Source: Bacteroidota bacterium (GTDB taxonomy: Bacteria > Bacteroidota > Ignavibacteria > Ignavibacteriales > Ignavibacteriaceae). From it: 64,000 bases of DNA. Numbering within the stretch: the first letter of the stretch is position 1; the number at the start of each line of letters is the position of its first letter. Where the stretch lies: the NCBI GenBank assembly GCA_022564295.1, contig JADFLR010000009.1, forward strand, positions 62,001 through 126,000, written 5' to 3'. Both the position numbers and the translations under genes were made by a program. Of this stretch, positions 34,740 to 43,307 are shown piece by piece. A model generated the notes under the pieces. The model ran no database searches, was not told the origin of the DNA, and worked only from the letters and a program-made list of their open reading frames with translations.

Positions 34740-35273
34740 ATGACTAGTTTTCTGAATCGTATGCTGCGGGCAGCTAAGTTAGATGTTAATCTGTATGAAG
34801 AGGTTGAGGCTGACACCGGGGCCATGCGTCAGGCCATGGGAGTGGTAGTTCTCTCCAGTATCGCCGCTGGAATAGGCAGCATTGCTACAGGAGGGCTTGA
34901 TGGGATTTTGATGGGGACGATCGCCGCCCTTATCGGCTGGTATGTTTGGGCCTTTCTAACTTACTATATTGGCACGAAATTCCTGCCAGAGCCACAGACC
35001 AGAGCAGATCTCGGTGAGTTGCTACGCACTATTGGCTTTTCAAGCTCTCCCGGTTTGATTCGAGTATTAGGTATCATCCCCGGGTTGGGAGGGGTGGTTT
35101 TTCTAGTGGCGTCTATTTGGATGCTGGTAGCAATGGTGATTGCGGTCAGACAAGCCCTTGATTATGAGAGCACATTACGAGCTGTAGGAGTTTGTGTGAT
35201 CGGCTGGATCATTCAAACGTTAATATTTGCGTTATTGTTTTTTATTTTGGGTGGTGCTGAAATACCAGTCTGA
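34740..35273 (+). CDS. Yip1-domain membrane protein, probably acquired
   Basis: The 177-residue protein has four to five hydrophobic segments (about 30-50, 55-80, 115-135, 150-172), a conserved polar loop (FLPEPQTRADLGELLRTIGF) and a Gly-rich turn SSSPGLIRVLGIIPGLGGVV, which is the bacterial Yip1 pattern. The gene has a perfect AGGAGG 5-6 nt before the ATG. Its codons are markedly G/C-rich at third positions, for example ATC, GCC and CTC, unlike its AT-rich neighbours. Both the ribosome binding site and the base composition suggest transfer from another lineage. Function in bacteria is unknown. Confidence 0.85.
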   Translation: MTSFLNRMLRAAKLDVNLYEEVEADTGAMRQAMGVVVLSSIAAGIGSIATGGLDGILMGTIAALIGWYVWAFLTYYIGTKFLPEPQTRADLGELLRTIGFSSSPGLIRVLGIIPGLGGVVFLVASIWMLVAMVIAVRQALDYESTLRAVGVCVIGWIIQTLIFALLFFILGGAEIPV

Positions 35274-35309
35274 TGCTTTGTCATTCAACAATCAGAACAT
35301 CAGATAACA

Positions 35310-35382
35310 CAGCATATACACTAGAGGCTTACGCCTTTTTCTTCGGGACATTGCTCCCTTCGATGTAATGTCATATATGCTG
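35310..35382. repeat. Nested inverted repeats downstream of the Yip1 gene
   Basis: CAGCATATA (35310-35318) pairs perfectly with TATATGCTG (35374-35382). Inside are AGGC/GCCT followed by TTTTTC (35325-35340) and GACATT/AATGTC. The whole can fold into an extended structure. The integron attC core motifs RYYYAAC and GTTRRRY are not both found at suitable places. Confidence 0.45.
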
Positions 35383-35545
35383 GAAAACTTATACAAGAAA
35401 AACAAACTTGATAATTAACAATTAAAGAATACCTCAACCTCTAAAACACACACAATACCCATCAACCAAATCTCATGCCCACGGCTCCATATTCAAGCCA
35501 TGTGACAGCCAAGCTCACACACCAATCATAACACTTATTAAAAAA

Positions 35546-35571
35546 CCCCCGCCTATATTATTAAGCAGGGG
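35546..35571 (-). terminator. Terminator of the T9SS cargo gene
   Basis: On the minus strand CCCCTGC pairs with GCGGGG (one bulged T) and runs into GTTTTTTAAT. It lies 28 bp past the T9SS cargo gene stop. Confidence 0.75.
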
Positions 35572-35598
35572 TTCAAGGAAAGTTATCAGAATTCAATC

Positions 35599-36762
35599 TT
35601 ATTTTAAAAGTATCATCTTTTTAGTCTCAACAAAATTCCCAGATTCAATTTTGTAATAGTAGATCCCACTGGATAAATTGTTTGCATTAAATTGAATCTC
35701 ATAACTGCCCGCTTCTCTAACCTCATTAACTAAAGTTGCTATCTCTACACCTAACGAATTATATATTTTAACAACAACATTGTTCTTTACGGGTATTCCA
35801 AATTTTATTGTTGTGCTTGGATTAAATGGATTCGGATAATTCTGTTCTAACACATAATCTGCAATGAAACTTGTTGATTCAACCGACACAATCTTAGAGC
35901 GCACTGCAGTACCGGTAGGAAATGAATTAGCAACGTTACTATCCATCATATAAGTAATGTGATCCATTGCATTTGAAGGAATGCCTGCCACAAGAGGTTT
36001 TAACAGAAATGGTGCAGTGCTGTTATCGGGATCGGGCTCGATCGATATAACTCCTGTCATCCCCGAGAGATCAGTTGGGAATGTAAGCCCTGGCGGTGCA
36101 TTCACTAAAAAATCTTCGCCTGGGAAAGGCGGTCCCGGATCTGGTCCACTATAAGGATCAGCCTCATCAACCATATCAACTGCCGTAAATGTTCCGGTTG
36201 TTACAGGCATGCCACTTATAACAGCCCATCCTTCATATTTCCAGCCAGTCGGCAAATTAGGTAGAGTAAGTCCTGCCTCTGGTGAGCCACTTGATAAATC
36301 CAGAAACCATATACCACTTAATTCGTCTGTATTATCCCCGTTGGTTGGTGTAGCAAGTATATACTTTCCATCAATACTCGAATAGTCATCGCCAAGTGCA
36401 GCGGTATGACCGACTGATAACGGTGCATCAAAATCCATAAAACTACCGCCAAGAATATGTGTAGTGCTAGGATCTGGGTCTGGATCGGGAATAGGTTCGA
36501 TAGTTAGAACAAAAGTGGTGGCATTTATTAGATCACTTGAATTAACACTAAATATAGTTTGACTTAATTCCCCATTTACATCAACTGTAAAAGTTCCTGT
36601 GGTTACCGGCATTCCGCCTACAATTAACCATCCTTCATATTGATAATTAGCACCGAGATCTTCTAAGCCATTTATATTAAGTGTTACGGTCTGGCTATTA
36701 GCCGAAAAGGAAAATATAAGAACAAACAGTATCGAAGTTAAGAGAAACTTTATTTGTCTCAT
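35599..36762 (-). CDS. Secreted protein with a type IX secretion (T9SS) type A sorting domain and a duplicated GW domain
   Basis: The 387-residue product starts at the ATG at 36762, which has GGAGGTG 5 nt upstream; an in-frame start 17 codons earlier is unlikely because the signal peptide begins at 36762 (MRQIKFLLTSILFVLIFSF). The mature part contains two copies of a domain with YEGWLIVGGMPVTTGTFTVD and YEGWAVISGMPVTTGTFTAV, separated by acidic proline/aspartate linkers. The last 90 residues are a T9SS sorting domain: LEQNYPNPFNPSTTIKFGI, then IYNSLGVEIATLVNE and a C-terminal SGIYYYKIESGNFVETKKMI. It is therefore exported across the outer membrane. The YEGW-type domain resembles those of anti-sigma-like and adhesive proteins; its function is unknown. 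Confidence 0.88.
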   Translation of the reverse strand: MRQIKFLLTSILFVLIFSFSANSQTVTLNINGLEDLGANYQYEGWLIVGGMPVTTGTFTVDVNGELSQTIFSVNSSDLINATTFVLTIEPIPDPDPDPSTTHILGGSFMDFDAPLSVGHTAALGDDYSSIDGKYILATPTNGDNTDELSGIWFLDLSSGSPEAGLTLPNLPTGWKYEGWAVISGMPVTTGTFTAVDMVDEADPYSGPDPGPPFPGEDFLVNAPPGLTFPTDLSGMTGVISIEPDPDNSTAPFLLKPLVAGIPSNAMDHITYMMDSNVANSFPTGTAVRSKIVSVESTSFIADYVLEQNYPNPFNPSTTIKFGIPVKNNVVVKIYNSLGVEIATLVNEVREAGSYEIQFNANNLSSGIYYYKIESGNFVETKKMILLK

Positions 36763-37012
36763 AACACCTCCGTTATAATGATTGGATGAAATAATTAATT
36801 GAACAGCATCCATTTTTTATTTTGAAATCCATATAGATCGATGGAAAGCAAATCAGATAAACGGATAACTTTCAATACCACATTAGTAAAATCAGGAGTC
36901 GATATCCTCACGAAATCATAAAAAATAAATCACAAAATTGTAACAGAGTTGATAATTTTATTGAGTTGTTTATGTAGTTAAGAAAAGGTTGGAAAAGTTG
37001 AAAATTTATCCA

Positions 37013-37099
37013 TTATTTATCATCGCTTGAATGGTATTCTTGTTGGAAGCTGATAAAATCAGGGTCTATCCATTGTTCAATGATACTACCAATAGACAT
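37013..37099 (-). pseudogene. Possible protein fragment in the gap upstream of the T9SS gene
   Basis: On the minus strand a frame that opens after a stop near 37185 continues as protein-like sequence ending EQWIDPDFISFQQEYHSSDD-K at 37013. Only the last 28 codons follow an ATG. It may be the tail of a lost gene. The rest of the 632-bp gap (36763-37394) shows only AT-rich sequence and a hairpin ending in TTTTTT near 37172-37200 (GCCC...GGGC). Confidence 0.22.
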
Positions 37100-37394
37100 T
37101 TTATAGTTTGCAACCTCAGAGATCTCCACTTTTTTATCAGTTGCTGAATTGCTTAAGGATTCGCCCTTATTTGTTCCTCATTTGAACCCGGGCCTTTTTT
37201 AATATTCTAACCAATTTGTCACCTGAATATGAGCTTTATGATAATCTCGCAATGATTTTAAAAATAATAAATTTGTTGATTATTTCCCCGAATTTTTATT
37301 AATAATTTTTCTTGTAGCATTCGGGTTCTTTCCTTGAGAATTTATGATTGTCCCGACAAAATACCATATGACAACCAATATTTTTGATGCGAAT

Positions 37395-38144
37395 TCATAT
37401 TTTCAAAAAAATATGTCGGTTTTGAAAATTACTTACTATATCTAAAATATCACCTGCACTTTGGATTTTATAATCCGGCAGCACACTCCAGTCCGACGTA
37501 TCCACATTAAAACCATAAAACGCACCAATACTTACAATCTTTATATCCTTTTTTTTCTCACTTAAAATCTTGTTGGCATTTACTACACATCTAACATCTG
37601 TTTCATGATCTCCAATATAAATAACAACTCCCGGTTTATAATCTGTAAGTCTTTCTATACATAAGAGTAATCCATCAGGAAATGGTTTTTGCCTCTCCAT
37701 CTTAACTTCTTCATATCCAACAATGTCCTTAAAATAAGATAATAAGTTATTCCCTTTTAAATACCGAATTATATTACTTCTTGAGTTTTGAGAGACAATA
37801 CCTTGGGGATATTTATTTAAGGAATAAATCACATCCTCAACACCATTCATAAGTGGAATGGGTGTATGATCTTTAATCTGGAATTCTGTCCACATTCTAC
37901 CGGCATTGTCTGTTTGTTCTCCGGTTAAACCAAAGCTTTCTTTATAAAATTCCCGCCAATTAGCAGCTTTAATATTTGCCTGATGATAGTTGCTTAATGA
38001 GCTTAAAGCAGGAATTTCTGATGGATTCCCCTTTAATATTTTTGAAACTATTTTTCTTGTTACATTTAAGTTTTTTTGGCGGGAGTCAACGAGTGTTCCA
38101 TCATAATCCCAGATGATAGCTAGAATTTTTTTATTTGATGTCAT
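37395..38144 (-). CDS. HAD-superfamily hydrolase (phosphatase-like)
   Basis: The 249-residue protein has the HAD nucleophile motif WDYDGTLVDSR at residues 12-22 (DxD with the nucleophile Asp13), a helical cap, motif II in QNSRSN near 120, motif III lysine region ERQKPFPDGL near 150, and motif IV VIYIGDHETDVRC near 175. This is the phosphoglycolate-phosphatase-like subgroup with a cap between motifs I and II. A sugar- or nucleotide-phosphate substrate is likely but not predictable. It is isolated between the T9SS cargo and receptor genes. Confidence 0.88.
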   Translation of the reverse strand: MTSNKKILAIIWDYDGTLVDSRQKNLNVTRKIVSKILKGNPSEIPALSSLSNYHQANIKAANWREFYKESFGLTGEQTDNAGRMWTEFQIKDHTPIPLMNGVEDVIYSLNKYPQGIVSQNSRSNIIRYLKGNNLLSYFKDIVGYEEVKMERQKPFPDGLLLCIERLTDYKPGVVIYIGDHETDVRCVVNANKILSEKKKDIKIVSIGAFYGFNVDTSDWSVLPDYKIQSAGDILDIVSNFQNRHIFLKI

Positions 38145-38275
38145 AGAATAGATTTTCTGTAATAAAAATTTGTTTGAATCTTACCACTAATATAGAGTAA
38201 AATTGCTACTAATATTTATTGTTTAAATTTTAATCGTTATGAGTTGCTTAAATCTGTTTTTATATAAATAAAAAA

Positions 38276-38294
38276 CCCCCGCAATTTGCGAGGG
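38276..38294 (-). terminator. Terminator of the TonB-dependent receptor gene
   Basis: On the minus strand CCCTCGC pairs with GCGGGGG (one wobble pair) around AAATT and is followed by TTTTTTATT. It is 26 bp past the receptor stop. Confidence 0.85.
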
Positions 38295-38319
38295 TTTATA
38301 AGAGAATATTAGACTTCTT

Positions 38320-41300
38320 TTATTCAAAGAAATATCTAAGGCCAAGCTGTATTTGCCAGCGAGAGAACAAACCAGGATCATCAACAAATGTTTCTGTAAG
38401 ATTACTCTTATAGTTAAAAGTAGGATCGCCCTCTGAGAAACCAATTAATTCTAAAGGTGAGGTAGCCAACGAATTAGCAACTTGCCTTACACCCCAATCT
38501 GAATTTAAAAGATTAGGTACATTCAGAATATCTAGGCTTATTTGGAATGTATGTCTTGTATTTCCTGAAAGTAAGGAAAAATCCTGCATCACTCTGAGAT
38601 CAATATTGAAGAACCACGGATTAATAGCTCCAAATCTATCCGCAATTTCACCACGATGCTCTTTCAGGTAATCATCCTGCTCGATAAAGGAATTGAAGGC
38701 TGCCCATTGTGCATCCTCTGTTGCAAAAAAATCGCCGTTGACATCATTCTCCGAGAATTTAATTTCGCTTTGATTTCTTGGAATGTAAATCAAATCATTT
38801 ACACTAGAACCATCACCATTAACATCCCCGGCATATATAAAGGAGTATCTGTTACCTCCAGCTCCTGCAAAACGATTTCCTTCCCCAACTTCAAGGAATA
38901 ATCCGAAATGTGTGGCAAGATTTTCAGACCATACTTGAGTATAAATGGCTACACCTGTTATTCTGTGCCGGTTGCCAAACTCAGAGTAGCTTAATTGCGG
39001 ATTGTTTGGATCTCCCTTAACCGGGTTTTCAGTGAACAAAACACTTGCAATTTCTGTAGATTTTAACAAGCTTTTTGCTTCTAAAAATGTATATGCCAGG
39101 CTGCTAGTGAGCCCGATGCCAAATCGCTTGCGTATCTGAGCAGTTATGCTATAATTATAACCTTCACTTGAGTTATCTATAACGTAGACGCCAGCATCGC
39201 CATCCGGGTTCAGTTCATGTAGAGAATTACCGTCCGCGTCGTGACCTCCATAATATGGTCTGCCATCAATCGGTAGAAAGCGGACAGGGGCTACTAAATC
39301 AGCATTCCTTACATAAATAGAGTTTATATCTTTCCCATAAATAAATTCAAGAGTACCTAAAAATCCTCCTCCTAATTTATGATCAATTGCAATGTTGGTA
39401 TTCCAAACCTGCGGCCACTTAAAATCTTCAACCATACCATTTACATCGAATGATGTTTGAAGTATGGCATCATCTGATGTCATAACTTGTTCTTCTACGT
39501 TCGGAAAAATATTAGGGTTGTCACCGGGATTAGAAATAACATTTCCTATCCAGACAAAAGGCAGTCGACCGGTAAATATTCCTGTCCCACCACGAATCTG
39601 TGTGGATCGGTCTCCTGTTACATCCCAGTTGAATCCAACACGCGGTGATAATAAAGGAGTGGCTCCTGGAAGCTTGCTCTGATCTACTGTTTCAGGATTG
39701 CCATTTTCATCAAGTAACGTTAATCCTCTGGAAAATGGATTATCTACCGGCTCAGTAATATAAATTGGTATATCGACCCTTAAGCCATAAGTTAAATTGA
39801 AAACCGGTGAGATGAGAAATTCATCCTGTGCATAAAAGGATAACTGCGCCACTTCAATCTGTTCACCTTTGAATGGATCAGTGCTAGGTGTCACAAGACT
39901 GTTAAAGTCGTAGAAGGGGTCGTCCTCGTTACCGAGGATGCCATCAGGGCCAGGATCGGTCGGATCCGTACGACGGAAGAATTGTTCTAATGATTCAAAT
40001 CTCACAGCACCTAAGAAATCCAGGCCCCCGGGGAAAAAACGATCCAAATCCCCTGGCAAGAAAAATAACCCGTGGCGGAATATATTAAAAGAATTAAAGA
40101 ACTTGAAATATTCAAAAGATCCACCAACAGTAGCTACATGATTACCAAGGAAATAACTAAAGTTGTTTGTAACCTGATAAACATCCTGATCTAATATATT
40201 GTGAATAGAGAAAGGTTCATGACCAATTGTGGTTAATGTTACACCTTCCTCCAGAATTTCTATAGTCGGGAAGGGTGCGCTGAACGGATCTCTGCTATCG
40301 CGAAACCGATTGTAGCTTGCGAAGAAACGATTTGCAAAGTTATCGCCTCTGGAATTTAATTCAAGAGCAAAAGAATTTAACTCGTTATTAATCTTGTAAC
40401 CCGAATTACTAAACGGCAAGCTATTCTCGTTTGGTCCGCGTCCGCCTGCACTAAGTACAAACGGATGGGGAGGTTTATCCTGTCTTGCATCCAAACGATT
40501 ATACCTGAAGAAGAAGTTATTATTTTCGTTAATGTTCCAGTTGAGTTTAACTATAATTTTTTCATTTTCGGTATCATGAATATAGTTTTCATAATCGCCA
40601 GTATCGTATCCGTATACTTCCATCATTCTGGTTCTTATAGTATTCATCACATCTGCGCTAACTCTTGATTCCCCAAAAGTAACATTACCATCTTGGTCTG
40701 CAACAAAGTTAGAACCTGGATCAGTTCTTCTTTCAATTTCAGCATTAATAAAGAAAAATAATTTGTTTGGAATGATAGGTCCGCTAACTCTAATACCTGA
40801 TTGATTAAATGAAAGATCAGGATTTGCAATTACGTCGTTTCCACTAACGGTATTGCCAATAAAACTTTCATTCCGAAAAAAACTATAGATCGATCCTTTA
40901 AAACGATTTGTACCGCTTTTCGTTACCGTATTGATTCCTGCACCGGTAAATCCACCCTCGCGGACGTCAAATGGAACCACAGAAACTTGTACGTGCTCAA
41001 TAGCATCAAAAGGAACTGGTTCAGAATTGGTCTGACCACCGGGAGCAGGGTCATCTAATCCGAACGGATTATTAAAATACGAACCATCAAGAGAAATGTT
41101 ATTGTATAACCAGTTTTTACCACCAAAACTAAAATTACCGTCACTGCGTGGATCTAATCTGGTAAGATCCCTTACACTTCTTTTAATTGTCGGTAAATTC
41201 TTAATTTCATCAATATCAATAAAAGTAGCTGCACCTGTTCTTCCGCTGTTTAAAACATTATCCTGTTCGCCGGAAACGACAACTTCACCTATCTCGACGG

Positions 41301-41649
41301 CTTCACTTTCCAGTTTGAATTCAAGTCGGATATTTGAACCCAGGCTTAGATTAATGTTTTCCTGTTTCTCCGCGTTAAATCCAACAAAAGATACTGTTAC
41401 ATTATATGGTCCCCCTGCTCGCAGATTAGGTAAATTAAATAGTCCATTTGTTCTTGTAGAAGTGCCGTATTGCGTTCCGCTGGGTTCATGTACAGCAATA
41501 ACGTTTGCTCCGGGTAATGGGTTGCCATCAGCATCCTGAACAATACCGTTCATTGATGCGGTTGTAACTCCCTGTGCAAAAATTTGGTTTGAGTTCGTAC
41601 AGACTAAAACAAAAACCAAAAAGATAAAAAGTATAAAATTTTTATACAT
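38320..41649 (-). CDS. TonB-dependent outer-membrane receptor with a CarboxypepD_reg-like N-domain
   Basis: The 1109-residue protein has a signal peptide (about 1-26), a carboxypeptidase-regulatory-like Ig domain at about 30-110 (ASMNGIVQDADGNPLPGANV...GTSTRTNGLFNLPNLRAGG), a plug domain (about 125-260) and a large barrel ending in an aromatic residue: ...GLRYFFE. Such receptors take up oligosaccharides, peptides, siderophores or vitamin B12 across the outer membrane with TonB energy. The ribosome binding site GGAGGAGGG lies 3-4 nt upstream of the ATG. No SusD-like partner gene is adjacent, so a polysaccharide-utilisation locus is not indicated. The long barrel resembles Oar-like receptors. 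Confidence 0.92.
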   Translation of the reverse strand: MYKNFILFIFLVFVLVCTNSNQIFAQGVTTASMNGIVQDADGNPLPGANVIAVHEPSGTQYGTSTRTNGLFNLPNLRAGGPYNVTVSFVGFNAEKQENINLSLGSNIRLEFKLESEAVEIGEVVVSGEQDNVLNSGRTGAATFIDIDEIKNLPTIKRSVRDLTRLDPRSDGNFSFGGKNWLYNNISLDGSYFNNPFGLDDPAPGGQTNSEPVPFDAIEHVQVSVVPFDVREGGFTGAGINTVTKSGTNRFKGSIYSFFRNESFIGNTVSGNDVIANPDLSFNQSGIRVSGPIIPNKLFFFINAEIERRTDPGSNFVADQDGNVTFGESRVSADVMNTIRTRMMEVYGYDTGDYENYIHDTENEKIIVKLNWNINENNNFFFRYNRLDARQDKPPHPFVLSAGGRGPNENSLPFSNSGYKINNELNSFALELNSRGDNFANRFFASYNRFRDSRDPFSAPFPTIEILEEGVTLTTIGHEPFSIHNILDQDVYQVTNNFSYFLGNHVATVGGSFEYFKFFNSFNIFRHGLFFLPGDLDRFFPGGLDFLGAVRFESLEQFFRRTDPTDPGPDGILGNEDDPFYDFNSLVTPSTDPFKGEQIEVAQLSFYAQDEFLISPVFNLTYGLRVDIPIYITEPVDNPFSRGLTLLDENGNPETVDQSKLPGATPLLSPRVGFNWDVTGDRSTQIRGGTGIFTGRLPFVWIGNVISNPGDNPNIFPNVEEQVMTSDDAILQTSFDVNGMVEDFKWPQVWNTNIAIDHKLGGGFLGTLEFIYGKDINSIYVRNADLVAPVRFLPIDGRPYYGGHDADGNSLHELNPDGDAGVYVIDNSSEGYNYSITAQIRKRFGIGLTSSLAYTFLEAKSLLKSTEIASVLFTENPVKGDPNNPQLSYSEFGNRHRITGVAIYTQVWSENLATHFGLFLEVGEGNRFAGAGGNRYSFIYAGDVNGDGSSVNDLIYIPRNQSEIKFSENDVNGDFFATEDAQWAAFNSFIEQDDYLKEHRGEIADRFGAINPWFFNIDLRVMQDFSLLSGNTRHTFQISLDILNVPNLLNSDWGVRQVANSLATSPLELIGFSEGDPTFNYKSNLTETFVDDPGLFSRWQIQLGLRYFFE

Positions 41650-41999
41650 ATGCCCTCCTCCGGGTTTAGTGATAGATAATACAACTAAATAACTAGTAAT
41701 TATATCAAGTAAGGTAAGTCCGCATAAATTTAGTTACAAACTTACCAATTGAAAATATGAATTAATCATCTTATTACAAAGAACAAATTAATTTAATACA
41801 ATTTTATTATTATTCTTTTACGTTGGATGAAAAAACAAATTAAACGATGAGGCTGCGAGGAATGAAGCAAAAATGCTCGAAAATATAATTGTCAATTGTT
41901 TTTTGAAGTAATCTTCGTTCTCGAAATAGCTTGTAAAACCCACTTTAAAAAAATAGCAACTCAGTAAAGCACGAAAACTTTCAGTTATCGGGCTTTTTT
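41650..41999. other. Intergenic stretch upstream of the element
   Basis: No gene is seen. The TonB receptor promoter lies at its left part. A hairpin-like sequence GAAAACTTTCAGTTATCGGGCTTTTTTG ends directly at the attL copy of the tRNA 3' half and may be the old terminator of the tRNA-Lys gene on the other strand or part of the junction. Confidence 0.3.
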
Positions 42000-42046
42000 G
42001 TGCACCCTACCGGGTTCGAACCGGTGACCTGCTGATTAAGAGTCAG
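42000..42046. other. attL: displaced tRNA-Lys 3' half
   Basis: This 47-bp copy of the tRNA 3' half differs from the intact gene at only two positions: A instead of G (10th base) and T instead of C (26th base). Both lie in the T-stem and pair with each other, so the change is compensatory. The sequence after 42046 diverges completely. Confidence 0.92.
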
Positions 42047-42134
42047 TATAGCATTGTGGGTTTATGGGCAAAAGATTAAAGGTTTGATTTCAGTCCAATG
42101 ATATCTTCCTAAAGATCCAGGAGGTATTCATAAC

Positions 42135-43157
42135 ATGTATTTAATTAAAACTAATAAGTCTCCCTTCTATCAAGTGATGTATAAGAAAAATGGTAAGTGG
42201 ACTTCAAAGAGTAGTGGAGAGACAATAAAATCAAGAGCATTTATCTTTTTATCAGAGTTTAAAGAAAATCTTACCAGGCAGCCTAATTTAATTCCACATA
42301 CAATTGAAAGTTTTAAGGATGAATATATTGAGCAAAAAAAAACAACTCATACTAAAAGCTATATTAGGAGTATTAAATATTCATTTTCAGAGCTGATTAA
42401 ATTTGCTGGTAACATTCGATTAGATTATGTAGATGTTAGAACTGCAGAAAATTTTATTTTTGAAACTTTCCAAAAGTCCTATCACGCTGCAGCCCTTCAC
42501 CATAGAACATTAAAGGCTGCATTCAGCAAAGCAATATTTTGGGAATATGTTTCAGAAAATCCTTTCAAGAAAATTAAATCACCAAAAATCCCGATCAAAT
42601 TACCAGTGTTTATTAACGCCCGGGAACTGAAACAGATACTAGACAAAACCGAATCTAAACTTTTTAGGGATATTTTTATAGCAGCATTTTTAACCGGCGC
42701 GAGGCTTGGTGAAATTCTTAATCTTAAATGGAATGGAGTAGATCTTACTAATCAAATTTTAACTGTAAAGAATACTGTGGAATTTACTACAAAAAACAAA
42801 AGAGAAAGAGTAATTCCAATAAATTCCGAACTTCAGATAATACTTAAACATCGTTTTCCGAAAGTGATCGATCTGAAATTAGATGAATTTGTTTTCTGGA
42901 AAGTTAAAGGTGTGAAACTGAATAATGATTATGTAAGTAAAAAATTTAAAGCTGCTGTGAGAGCGTCAGGTTTAGATGATAAAATTCATTTTCATACACT
43001 CCGGCATTCATTTGCTTCACGGTTAGTACAAAAAGGAGTTGCATTATATGTCGTTAAAGAATTACTAGGGCATGAAGATCTAAGAACAACACAAATTTAT
43101 GCACATATTTCTACTGCAAATTTGGTTGATGCGGTTAAGAATCTTTCAGTATACTGA
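42135..43157 (+). CDS. int: Tyrosine recombinase/integrase (Int1)
   Basis: This 340-residue site-specific recombinase likely integrates and excises the element. The N-terminal part (about 1-45) resembles the arm-type DNA-binding beta domain (FYQVMYKKNGKWTSKSSG). The core-binding SAM-like domain is at about 55-150. The catalytic domain carries the RHRY set: Arg in TGARLGEIL, the HTLRHSFAS box, the histidine in LLGHEDLRTT and the tyrosine in QIYAH. It lies 88 bp inside attL, reads away from it and has AGGAGG before the ATG. It is about 50 percent identical by eye to Int2 (51352-52317) in the catalytic half. Confidence 0.94.
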   Translation: MYLIKTNKSPFYQVMYKKNGKWTSKSSGETIKSRAFIFLSEFKENLTRQPNLIPHTIESFKDEYIEQKKTTHTKSYIRSIKYSFSELIKFAGNIRLDYVDVRTAENFIFETFQKSYHAAALHHRTLKAAFSKAIFWEYVSENPFKKIKSPKIPIKLPVFINARELKQILDKTESKLFRDIFIAAFLTGARLGEILNLKWNGVDLTNQILTVKNTVEFTTKNKRERVIPINSELQIILKHRFPKVIDLKLDEFVFWKVKGVKLNNDYVSKKFKAAVRASGLDDKIHFHTLRHSFASRLVQKGVALYVVKELLGHEDLRTTQIYAHISTANLVDAVKNLSVY

Positions 43158-43307
43158 AAGTATTTATAAAACAAGGATGAGTAATTCAATATTACAGAGG
43201 TGGAATTGATTATTTTTTCTTCCCGTAGTTCTATATGTAATTTCTATTTATTAAATTAACTTTACAGATATGTAAATGTAAAGCATAAAAATTGACCAGG
43301 AGGAGTC

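Noticed and set aside
35283-35382. Integron attC site after the Yip1 gene
   Set aside because: A possible RYYYAAC (ATTCAAC) is present, but no matching GTTRRRY lies at the right side at attC spacing, so only inverted repeats are reported.
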